DNA of 64,000 bases from Sanderia malayensis (lineage: Eukaryota > Cnidaria > Scyphozoa > Semaeostomeae > Pelagiidae), in the NCBI GenBank assembly GCA_013076295.1, contig RQOL01000660.1, positions 2,976,001 through 3,040,000 on the forward strand, read 5' to 3'. Below are positions 12,501-24,500 of the stretch, in pieces; the stretch's first letter is position 1, and each line of letters starts with the position of its first letter. A model generated the notes under the pieces. It searched no databases, had not been told where the DNA came from, and was given only the letters and a program-made list of their open reading frames with translations. The position numbers and the translations under genes were made by a program.

Positions 12501-15500
12501 TATAAATTACTCACCTCCCAATGCGTTTAACAACTCAAGGCTGCGAACCATGCACTGCGCAGGAGGCCTCTGTAAAACAAAGATTGCAACTTCATAAAAA
12601 CGTCGCAGAATAGATGAAGAGCTTTATAGAGTATTGAGACAAGAAACGGAGAACTATTAGTTTATAATTGTTAGTTGAATACTTGTATAAAGTAGTATAA
12701 AATAGAATAAATAGCAACAGAGCAATATACAGGGCAATGATTAGCAGCTACATGAAGTATTAAGTGGTAAATAATGGAAATAAAAGTATAAAGCATTGTG
12801 TAGGGGGGTATAAAGTTATATGGAATGGAACATGACAGATAGATTTGTATGGAATAAATTACTTACTGATAGAAATGTGAATCGAAGAACGTTTTGAATT
12901 CCAAGTGATTTCAATTGAAGAACTACTGGTGCGAGATCAGATCTGAAATACAAATCAGAAGAGGATATAAAACGCGGACCAAAAATGACATGCGGATCCA
13001 TGGAACACAGGACATGAAAACAGGAATGGCGGAGCATAAGCTAGTGGTCTGTAGCTTTGATTCTGAAAATCACCTTTGCATTTCAGGGCAGGTTTTCTTT
13101 TCTAAATCATGGTAAGCATCCTCTGAAATTTAATGACATTTAAACATTAAGTATTTTAGATTATAGAGTAAAACAATGTGGTGAAAGATTGCTGAGAAAA
13201 CAAACCTGTATACAATCGATATGCTTTTCCTGGAAAAAAATATTACAAATACCTATTATACTTGACGAAAGAACTCAGATATTAACCAAAAAACAAAGAG
13301 ACAAACAAACAAAAAACAAACAAATAAACAAACAAGTAAACAAACAAACAAACAAACAAGTAAACAAACAAACAAACAAGTAAACAAACAAACAAGTAAA
13401 CAAAAAAAGACAAACAAATAAACAAGTAAACAAAAAACAAGTAATCAAACAAGTAAACAAACAAACAAGTAAACAAAAAGGAGACAAACAAATAAAGAAA
13501 CAAACAAGCAGACAAACAAACAAGTAAACAAACAAACAAACCTGATCTGACTCTGCCAGCTCTTCCTGCCCTCTGAGTTGCAGATGCTTGTGAAACAAGG
13601 ACAACAACTAATGACTCTGAAAAACATTACAAATATGTTAACAAATGTTATCGCTTGTTGTCGTTATAACGTTGGCAACCTCCCATAAAACTGCAGGCTG
13701 CATCGGTATGTTTGTCTCACCGAACCTCAATTATTACGGGGGTTGATCATAATTGAGATACTTTATCACTTAAACCGATACATTTACTTGTAATTGCCTT
13801 CGCAACTGTCTTTGTGATGACAAAAAAATGCAAATAACAAAAATATTGAGTATTTAAAGTGCAATTCGTTTGAGAATACTTGCCAATTCCAGAAGATGGA
13901 TTATAAGCCTTGAGTTTCACAAATCCACAATCAATAACTACAATAACAACAAATTGGGGTAGACTCTATTCCTGCCTCTCAATGAAAATGGAAACATTGC
14001 TGAATAATGTATGTAGATTCTAGAGCAACAAAGATATGTTGACATTTATCGCTCTAGAGTCTACAGTAAGAAATTCATCATGTTGTATTCCTCTTCAAGA
14101 CCAACTAAAAGTAAATGGTGAGCTACCGTGCGAGTTGAACTTGAAGTAGATAAAGACATTACTATGCTGCTATGCTATGTGATGGTAGATTGCATAGTAG
14201 GTATAGATTTGTATAGATTTGATAGAGTAATATCTCTGTGATTTCTTACTATAGACAATGCCATTAATCGTGACGGATGCCTCTGCAATATTCGTAGCGA
14301 TGACGACCTGTAAAAGAAGTAAAAAATCACATCAACAAACAGGAAGAGGAGAAAGCGGCATTAAAAAGCAACCAACAAATAGAGTTTACAACAGCGTCAG
14401 GCAACAACTACCTACGCTGACGCTGATTTAATGTCAGCCGTTTTTGCGCCAGCCCTTGTTACGCCAGATGACGAAAACTTAGGCCATTCAGTGCTGGCGT
14501 AACAAGACCCGACGGGGCAAATTAAATTTGAAAATTACATGTTTTGTGCAATTATTTCCTTGCATTTCGTCGACATTTTGGGCGCAATTTAAAACTAACC
14601 TTTCGGGTATTTTGGGGCGGACGTTGAAAAGCTTTGAGCTGCGAAAAAGAAGACGAATCATTGTAAAAGATATAGCAAACATTTTAATAAGTACAGTCCA
14701 CTTTGCTAATGTGGCCACAAGCTTTCTTCAATTCTGTCACGTTTTGTAAATATTAATCATGGAAAAGCGTGGCCTGAAAATACTTATCAACCAATTTTAC
14801 GGTCTGTTTGCTTAAGTTTTCAGTGTTCTTTAAGGAACTAACAAAGATAGTAATCGCTAAATTTTCGCCAGATATTGTCCTAGAAGAGACATCAAATCAC
14901 TCAGCAAAGCCGAATAGAAATATGCTGTAAACAGTTACACAAAATAAATTGATTAAACAGAACAGGTGATGTAAAAGAAAGAGGGAGACGAAAATAGGCA
15001 AAATCGTGATGATATTGCAAATGTTAAATTTAGCCTTTTACGAGCATTATATAAATAGAACAAACAGTATGCAAAAATTGCTACTGTAGAATTTCAGAAG
15101 CAGGCAGTTCACGTCGCTAATGACTCTGACGCCGTTGCATCTCTAGCAAATGCATGATGATCATTGGTAAAGGGCTTACAAATCTTGGATTAACAGCACA
15201 AATAAAAACCATTGCAGCTGGTGTTTTTGAGCGTTGATGAAAAACAAGAAAAAAGCGCTGAACATTTCTGTCGAGTTGCAAAAAAACAAAAAAAAGGGTA
15301 TTCTGAAAAAAGTGTACAACAAATGCTGGTGCATACGAAACTAAGAAACGGAAAAATGTTTGAATCTTTGCGAAAGCCAGCAGCTTGCAGGAAAGGTTAA
15401 AAAGGTAGCCATCGCTTACAATGATAGTGAGCGCTTTGAAAAGCAACAAATTTTGAGCTCGCCATACAAAAAACGATAAGAACCAAGCATCATAAAAACA

Positions 15501-18500
15501 TCGTTTACGCTATAAAAGATTCACGGATTGTAAGCAAATATCAAGATGATAACCGGGCAACTTCTTGCGATAAAACTGGCATCGTTCTTTGTATTAACAG
15601 CCTCATTCTTCCTCAACAGTATCGGCATTTATTTACTTCATGTGACAAGACACTCCAGCTCGAACCAAGCAATAATCATCATGCATTTGAGCATCACTCA
15701 AATTCTCATAGCATGCGGATACATTGTACAAGACGCATTAACCATACAAAAGGAAGGTTATGACAAGTATAAGCATAATTAAGCTATCTCAAGAAATTGG
15801 GCGGTTAGCCTACCGGCCCGGATTGCTTGAGCAAAGAAAGGCATTTACGGTCGGTGATTCCGACAAACTCCGGCCGGTACACCAGGCAGTACTGACCGAA
15901 TGGTCAAACTACAGAACAATGACTGAAATCATAATGCAAATCAATAAACAATAATAAGGAGAGGGAGGGTGGGAGAAATTGTGCTAGCTCTCTGAGTTCC
16001 AACGAAGAATGATTAGAAATGCTACATGTGTATTCCTATGCCCCAAGGATTTAATCCCTACAAACATGCCGCAGTAGCCGCGTGGCAAGTCTCCCCAGTG
16101 CCCAATATCCGGGGTGTTACTGAAATAGCCATACGTGTTAATGAAGGACTTAATCCGTGCCGCCAACTCCACACGAATATTATAATCAGCGAGCGATGCA
16201 ATTTCTTTCAACCTTAACCATTTTTAAATTGCATTTAAAATCATTTAAGCTATCTCAAGAAATTGGGCGGTTAGCCTACCGGCCCGGATTGCTTGAGCAA
16301 AGAAAGGCATTTACGGTCGGTGATTCCGACAAACTCCGTCCACAGAACACGTAGTGTGACCCCACGAATCCCGAACGTAAAGACTACAACTTATGGTACC
16401 CATTTCTCAATTTTGAACTTAAATTAAATTAATCACACTTGCCGTAGGAGCTAGCAATTCCTCCCCTCTCCCCAAACAATAACACTTAGCAAAAATGGCA
16501 GATCAGGAACAAATGGCTAAGGTAAATGTTTACTATACGCAATCAAAAAATCATAATGGAGGCCCCTGACTGACGGCACCACCGGGCAGCCGCCGTGACC
16601 TCCTAAGGAAAACAAAAGCCAAAAAGGAAGGCTGCAGGCATAAGGCCACGCAAGCCCAAAAGGCGTGGCATTTTTCATCGGTGGTAGCTACCCTCAATGA
16701 GGTATTTAACAACTGAACCCTTGACAAGGTACTTTAGCACTGCAACATTCTGTGGGGCACTTTGAAGCTGTACCGTCCACAAGGCATTTTATCCCGGCAA
16801 CTCCACGAGGCACTTGAAAGCCGAGTGACATCTGATCCAAGCAAGACAGCGTGCGTTGTCCCGTAGGCTGACGCGACAGGAAGCCAGATAACAACAACAA
16901 AATTAACACATAAACAGTAACTAAAATGTAAATAGAATATGATGACGTACATAACTTTAGCAATAACAACAATAACAAACAGAATTGGCAGTCATGAATT
17001 TAAGTAGTGATAAGTTTAACTATCTTGGGCCTCTTGTGACAAAGCATAAGAGGCCGTGATCAATTGACTTTGCGGTAGTTTGATATAAGCTTTGTAGGCC
17101 GTGCTAGACCAGCGGCCTAAGGCCTGGATAAGGTAGTCCGGCAGGCCGACAGCAGCCGCTGTGGTCGCGGCCCCGACCCGAAAACTGTGCAGAGAAAATG
17201 TTTTAGGCCATCCACATTGTCGTAACACGGCTTGTAATTTGGCGTTCAGCGATTGTTTAGTTAAGGGCGCCCCATGGGCCCAGATGAACAAGGGACCACG
17301 AGAGCCCCCCCGGAGGGCTAGGTACGTCAGAAGTGCCGCAACGGGACAAAGCGGACCGCTCGTGCGGGGAAAAAGTACTGTGCAACCCTTTCCGAACTGA
17401 TCAGTTTTTGAAAACTTAAGTCTGAGGTAAACACGGTCCGGAACTGGATGTTGATCAATAGAAATGTCATCAACCGTTAACTGTTTTGAAGCTGTAAAAC
17501 CTTCCGGTGGTACCGTGAATTCAGAGGCGCGTAGGAAACCGAAAAAAGCCGTCAGACAAGCTGCCCAGAACATGACATCATCGGGTCGTGACATATTGAG
17601 TTCAAGTTTGATTAAACGAAGGACGAAGGGCGTAATCGGCATTTTTTGCTTCGGTGGGGCTGCCTGTTGTCTGCGTAGGCCGCGAATAGCCATAGGAACC
17701 CGCACACAGCCGTCCAACGGGTCGCAAAACCCGTGGCGTAGTTGAAGCGCCCGAACCGCGGATAAATAGACTTTTATCGAAGAGGCTTTACAGGACGGGC
17801 TGAGGCTTGAAATAAATCGGAGCAGTGTTAGTTCAGACACAGGAAAAGGAGACCCGTGGCGATTGAGAAACCCGTATGCCGCGCAGAAAGCTATGAAACG
17901 TTTCTGAGCCGACGCATATGTCTTTTGAGTGTTGACTGCAAGGGAATTGGCCATTAAATTTTGCCAGCCTTGATCCAGGGCGGAAAAAGCAACCGATTGA
18001 GGAAGCTCTGGGGTATGACCTGAGGCGCTTGATCCGCGTCCGGCATGTTGCATATAAACGTCTGAAAATCAAAGCGGGAGAGAGCATCAGCCGCGACATT
18101 AGTACGCCCAGGGATGTGAATAGCCGTAAACGTAAAATGGTTAGCGATAGCAAGCAACGAAAGCTCTCGCAACAGGTAGGCCAGGTGCCGATCTCTGCAC
18201 GTTCCCTGTTGGAGACATTGCACCACCGCCATATTGTCACACCGGAAAGCCACCCGCCTCCGCGACCACGATTTTCCCCAGAGCCGAGCCGCTAGCACGA
18301 TCGGGATGAATTCCTTAATGGCAATATTCAAGGAGAGGAGGCCGACGGGCCAGGCCGCCGCAAACCATTGAGTGCCAAAAATAGCCGCGTAGCCTTTACT
18401 TCCCGCAGCGTCCGACGTCACGCTAATGCACGGGGCCTCGGACCACGTGCGGTATAGAAATAAGCTGCGGCCATTCCAACAGGACAATAGCTGATCCCAC

Positions 18501-21500
18501 CACATAATATCATCTCGTTCCCAGGCCGATAAATGGGCATGATGATGTAATTCGGGCACCGAGCCCGCCCTATCAATTAAGCGACGTAGAAACGGTCGGC
18601 CCAAAACAACGGCTTGGCAACAATGTTGTAAAGTGCCAATGAGAGATAACAATTCACGTTTTGTTCCCGAGGATTTTTGAGACCACCGTGCGAGGTTGTG
18701 CTTGATTTTCGCAATTTTTTCGTCCGGTAAACGTAGTTCCATTGTGACAGAGTTCAAAATAAACCCCAAAAACGATATTTCGGTTGCAGGACCCTCGGTT
18801 TTGTCCTCGGCTAGGGGAACCCCCAGCTGCGAGCAAGTCTGAAAACACCGCTGCAGGGTGTTCGCACAATCCGTTGTGTCTGGTCGTCCGAGGACAATGA
18901 AGTCGTCTAAGTAGTGCTGAATGAGAGCAGCCCCCCCGGTTTGTTCAAAAATGGCCTGCAGAACGTCAGCAAAGCGAGTAAATATCTGGGGGGCGGAACG
19001 CAAGCCGAACGGTAAAGCGAGATCCACAAAATAAAAACCTCGCCAATACATGCCCAAAAACGCACGATCCTCGGGCCGAACTGGCAATAAGCGATAGGCT
19101 CGTTTTATGTCGAATTTTGCCATCCATGTACCCTTGCCTAATGCCATTATTTTGGACACAGCTGCGGGAATGCCCATATACGATACCGAGGCATTCGCAT
19201 CAGGAATGCAGTCATTCACACTGTGGTTGACTGGGAAAGACAAATCCGTAATTAAGCGCCATTTTCCCGGAGTAGACTTGGGGATAACCCCAAATCGGTT
19301 AATAATTAACGATGGTAGAGGAGGGGCAGCAAACGGCCCCGCCATGGTGCCTTGTGAAAGCTCCTCCGCAAGATAAGCATCAATGATTGCTGGTTGTTTA
19401 AGAGCGGAAACACAGTTTCGGGTAGCCGCTCTAGGTGACCCCAAGGTTAAGCCAATATTAAATCCGTGAATAATCCCATCAAGCACCCACTTAGCATCCG
19501 GGTGAGACGAATAACGCAGGAAATCACACCAAGCATAAGAACGTAAAGCAGTGATAACGACAGGTAATGCAAATACGTATGAAGAATTAGTTAAAATGTC
19601 AAAGTCTAGTCATTTCGACGAGCGCTGCTTCTTTGTCGCGGGCGGTGAAAGAGATCTTTGACGATCATCCCTGATTGGCCTGGCCGATTTTGAGGGGCAT
19701 GCCACGGCTTGGTGGTCCCCCCGACAACGATTGCAAATATGGGCATAGCGGCATTGCTTGGCAAAGGGACAGGAGCCTCGATTCCATAACTGACAGGCGC
19801 CGGCTTGCGGGCTGTTGGGCTGTGAGGCCCGGAATGGCAATGCAGATTGTTGGACCCCGGAGGTCAATACCGTGGAGATATACAATGTAGGATCGAGTGT
19901 TGACCAAGAGAGCTGAGCATTGCTGGCTGCTTGCTTGCGAAAAGCGGTATCATAGGAGAGCCACCCCCGTCCCGGGACATCCCTGTGCGCTTTTGCAATG
20001 AGCAAAAAATAAGACAGCAGAGAGGGGAGTTTTTCGGCGGAATTTCTGACGACAATAGCGGCAAATATGGCCCAAGCCTCGGCCCAATCTTCGAAGGTTG
20101 CGATAGGCGGCAGCGTTTTCAACAAGCGGTCAAGCTGAACACTTGATGGCGGCGCTGTAGGCAATGCAGCGATATTACAAAGACGGAGAAGCATAAAATC
20201 AACGAACTCCCCTCTCTCAATGGCGGCTACGATGTACCCTGGGACGGGAGGGAGGCCACCCATGACCGAAACCGCTGGCCCAGGAGGCAGAGACATAAAC
20301 GGTGGTGGGGCATTTTTCCAAGCGTCGGCCTGGGGGCCAAATAGATTTTCTAGCCAAGTTGGAGGTGATGTGTGCGGGGCAAGAAAACCAGGCATAGGGT
20401 GGTTGGTTGAACCTGCCATCGACGTCGGTGGAATGTGATTCTGAACCCGCAAGAAACTAGGCGCGGGAGGGACGGCTGCCTGGCCACCCTGATGCTCCGG
20501 AGCCGAGAACATACCCGAAACAGATGATCCAGAAGCTTCATTATTGTCCCCAACAAGAGTACGAAGAGTTTCCTGAATGCTAGATAGAGAGTTTTCAAGG
20601 GACTCAATGCGGGCCAGTGGGGCGGAGCCTTCAGGAGTTTGCTGATTTTCTGCTGCCATTACGTAACGTAAATAACGAAAAGCAAAAAGGAACGAGCTCA
20701 CCGAATGTCTTTCTCCAATCGTCTGTCGTTAACCTCACTGTGGCTGTAGGGCAAGGCAGCGTTAACTTCACTTGGTCCCGTAGCGGTTGATGAACCACTA
20801 AAAACTTGGAATCCTGTAGCTTCGGTAGAGCGGCAAACAATTCACGGAGAGGAATAATAAACGAAAGAGAACAAATTGTGCTAGCTCTCTGAGTTCCAAC
20901 GAAGAATGATTAGAAATGCTACATGTGTATTCCTATGCCCCAAGGATTTAATCCCTACAAACATGCCGCAGTAGCCGCGTGGCAAGTCTCCCAGTGCCCC
21001 AATATCCGGGGTGTTACTGAAATAGCCATACGTGTTAATGAAGGACTTAATCCGTGCCGCCAACTCCACACGAATATTATAATCAGCGAGCGATGCAATT
21101 TCTTTCAACCTTAACCATTTTTAAATTGCATTTAAAATCATTATGAAATCAATTGCGCAGATAATCTGGGCATGTAAGTCAGGCGCCTACTGCGTTTGGT
21201 ACTTCATCATATATTTCATCGCCTTAGACCGTTTTGTCGCCTGCAATCTCCCGTTTAAGCATCGAGTTATCGCCTCAAGGCGAAATACGAAAGTAATCGT
21301 GATGATTTTTTGGATTCTCGGGGTAATCAACACGAGTATTCTCGGCTTAAAATACGAGTTCTTCTATACTCTCTACACAAAGTACGTCTGGTTGATATTA
21401 GATGGGTTGTTCTTCGTCGTGATCATCATAGTCTACGCTTCGATATTCGCGAGAAAAAAACCGAAAATTCGCGTAAATATTGTTTCGCGATCAACGGAGA

Positions 21501-24500
21501 GTCGACGAAGTTCTCACCAGGCTAATCGGAATCAGCAATTTTTCAAAGTCGTCGGATTAATTGTGATCAGTTTCATTTTATTGGAAATTGTTCCAACCAC
21601 AATTTTCTTGATTCTTTTCATCATTACACCAAGCGGAACAGAAATCACATTGGCCTTGATATTATTATTTTATAGCCTTCAACTCTTGGCTAATCCGGCT
21701 ATTTACATATTTCTTCAGAACAGAATAAGAAGAAAATTGCTTGATGAACTTCGAAGAATAACACAATACAGAAGGAATAATATTAAAGTTCACAAAACAA
21801 ACACAAAAATTAGCCCCTCCGAATTTAAAAACAGCAATATTCAAGAGACAAAGCTGTGAAGTAACAATATTTTTGCATAAAACGAAACAAAAATTGACGA
21901 TTCAAGCACGCGATAAAATTTCGTATTCCTTTCAGAGATTCAATTATCCGAAAGGATTCCATAGTAAGGGTCTCATTTCTTTTTATTCGTTCCGTATTTT
22001 ATGCAGGGCCTTAAGGAAATAGGCTCCTGTTCGCGAGGCAACAAATCAATGGAACAATTGAACGAACCACAGTGAGGCAATGCAATCCAAGAAGACAAAA
22101 GACAGAAAAACCACAGAATATAAAAGTATCTTTCTCTATCCTGGACAGACAGACACAGAAGATAGCTTCCAGCATGTCCGCCATCAAGACAACACCGCTA
22201 TCCAAAGATGAAGCAGAACGCCTCAAAGGATTGTATGCTTCTCATCAATTAGGGAGATCTTTTCTAAGAACAACTCCTGGTAACTGGGTGTTATCTGCAG
22301 TTTACGAGAAGAACAAATCTGATATTTACAATTTGAAATTGCGATCCGATGACACTTTTATTTTAACCTGGCCTAAAAATGGAACAACGTGGACCCAAGA
22401 AATGGTTTGGTGCATTTTGCATGACAATGATTTGAAGAGAGCCAAAAGTATTCATCCTTACACGAAAGTGCCATTCCTTGAAAAGCCATTTATGCTTGAC
22501 TACCGAAGGGTAAAACGCCCTGGGGACAAAAAGGGGGAAGTACCAGAAGTGCTGGAACCAATGCCTGCAAATCGTGTTATCAAATCACATTTACATTTGG
22601 AGTTGCTTCCACCGAAATTATTAGACCAATGCAAAGTTGTCATGTGCCTTAGAAATCCTAAAGATACGGTGGTATCATATTATCATCATGAAAAATTATT
22701 CAAAGCTGAAACATTTATTGGAGATTTTGACGCAAGTTTTAATCTCTTCATGGATAATCTGCTTGAATACAGTTCGTATTGGAAATACACAGTTGATGCC
22801 TGGAAATTGAAAGACCATCCCAATGTTTGTTTGCTGTTTTATGAAGATATGAAACAAGATCTCCAAAGTTCCATCCGAAAAGTTGCGAAATTTTTGGGCA
22901 GGGAATTGACGGATGGCCAAGTTGAATCACTTGAGGATCATTTGAGTTTCAAAAGCATGAAACAGATTTCTGTAGCAGTTGAAGATGAAAAGAAGTTGGA
23001 AATGTATGTCGAAAGCGCAAAAAAAGACCAACACTTTTTCAGAAAAGGTGAAGTTGGTGATTGGAAGAATCATTTCACAGAAGAAATGAATAAAATAATG
23101 GATGCTGAAATAGAAAAACACTTCAAAGGCATTGGCCTCGAATTTAGATACGAATAAATAAACAGATTCATTAGTTAAATGCATAATGCAACAAAGTTGA
23201 TAAATGACTTTATGATTCTGATTTGCTTGATTTTATTACTGAATTAGTATTTTATTTTAGCTTTAGTTTTGAAAAGAACGGAGGAAGCTATGCGGTAACA
23301 GGACGTTTCGCCCCCAAACCAGTTCACCCCTATTCAAGTTGGTCAATTCGCCCCCTCGAGATAACCGATTCGCCCTCTATTGATTTTGCGGTGTTGGTCA
23401 GTTCGCCCCTAGAGAGATCAAATATGTTAGTGCGTCCCCTTGTTTGTTTATCAACACAATCTTCAATGAAATCCTGTTGTTAATGAAGCTCACACTATTA
23501 GCGACTTAAAACAAAACGAAATACGGAATCATAATCGCCAATTGTAAATTAAGGCCCTGTTCACACGACACCGTTTTTATTTGGCTCCGTTCATTTTGAT
23601 CGGTTTACGATACGATATACTGCGTTCACACGGGAAACGATTGTAATTGACTTTCTGTTCATTAATATGTAACTTAAATACTCTAACACAACTTGATGTT
23701 GCAAGAAACAATGATAAACAATTTTTTAAGAACTGATGAAATGATTTTGCGCACGGCCAAATGCGAATTTACCTTGGCCTAAATTGCCCACCTATCAAAC
23801 TTTCCTGAGCAAGTTAGCAAGAACATCAGATGTTGACCAACTCAGAAGTCAAATGAAAATACAAATATTATCCTTAATTTAGATTTATGTCTCATATATA
23901 GGAGAATTCAGAAATATAATCAGTAAGGGGCGAACTGGTATGAGGGCGAATTGGTAACGAGATGCGGGCGAATCGACCAGAGATGAGGGCGAATCGACCA
24001 GGGATTGGGGCGAATCGATCGGTTAGGGGGCGAAATACTTTTAGGACAGGGGATGACGCTGTAAGAAAGGTAAACCATATGGCCTGAGAAAAAGAGGACA
24101 CATGGGGAAAACATGGAATCGGCAACTCGGGGAAGAGATCAAGAAAATTGGGCTTGGGAATGAAGATGCTTTCAATCAAATTGAATAAAGTTGCGCGAAA
24201 CGGGAGGAAAATCGGTCTCGGAGTGAGATAAACCCGGTCATCGTCGTCAACATTGAATAAACCGGATGACGATTAAGACGGCAATTAAGATGGTAGTGGT
24301 TGGGGAATGTTTATTTTTAAAGACGCAAAATAAGTAAAACAAGGATCGCCTCACCTGTTCCGCAAACGGTAATCCTCCATACAATGGAACAACGCTCAGC
24401 TTAATATCTTTTTTTCTCAAATTATCAGCCTCATTCCTAAACAAACAATAAATTTTAACTATAAAAATATGTTTATGAATAGTGAAAACGTAATTGGAAA

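Larger units (their letters stand above)
15780..21142 (-). mobile_element. tyrosine-recombinase retrotransposon, Ngaro/PAT-like (split direct repeats)
   Basis: The 5363-bp element is oriented on the minus strand. Reading that strand the order is X1 (21142-20873), gag-like ORF, RT/RNase H ORF, tyrosine recombinase ORF, Y1 (16338-16246), X2 (16245-15976), a 103-bp spacer, Y2 (15872-15780). This is the X1-ORFs-Y1-X2-Y2 split-direct-repeat plan known from Ngaro, PAT and VIPER elements, not the inverted termini of DIRS1. The two X copies are 270 bp each, differing only by a small C-run shift; the two Y copies (93 bp) look identical. All three ORFs are open. There is no target duplication, as expected for recombinase-mediated insertion. 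No methyltransferase domain is visible. These signs suggest a recent, possibly active copy. Confidence 0.92.
15546..21859 (+). pseudogene. rhodopsin-class GPCR gene interrupted by a retrotransposon
   Basis: The 5' part (15546-15779, 78 codons) encodes TM1 (~10-34) and TM2 (~43-65). The 3' part (21143-21859, 238 codons plus stop) encodes TM3 ending in a DRY-type LDRFVAC, TM4-TM7 with NPAIY (NPxxY class) and a basic tail. Between them lies 15780-21142. The two parts meet exactly at a codon boundary (...CATAAT / ATGAAATCA), giving 316 aa with the break in extracellular loop 1. It is therefore a single-exon class A receptor gene disrupted by one clean insertion. Ligand and G protein are unknown. 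It sits inside a DHX35 intron on the opposite strand. The break may be an allele rather than fixed, and the 3' part alone could not make a normal seven-helix receptor. Confidence 0.88.

Noticed and set aside
13275..13627. Overlapping minus-strand frames of 60-110 aa rich in Cys, Leu, Phe and Val
   Set aside because: They are translations of the CAAA microsatellite plus DHX35 exon 18; no independent gene.
16706..16978. Leu-rich minus-strand frames in the retrotransposon 3' region
   Set aside because: Low-complexity AT triplet repeat (ACAACAATAAC) read in frame; no family features.
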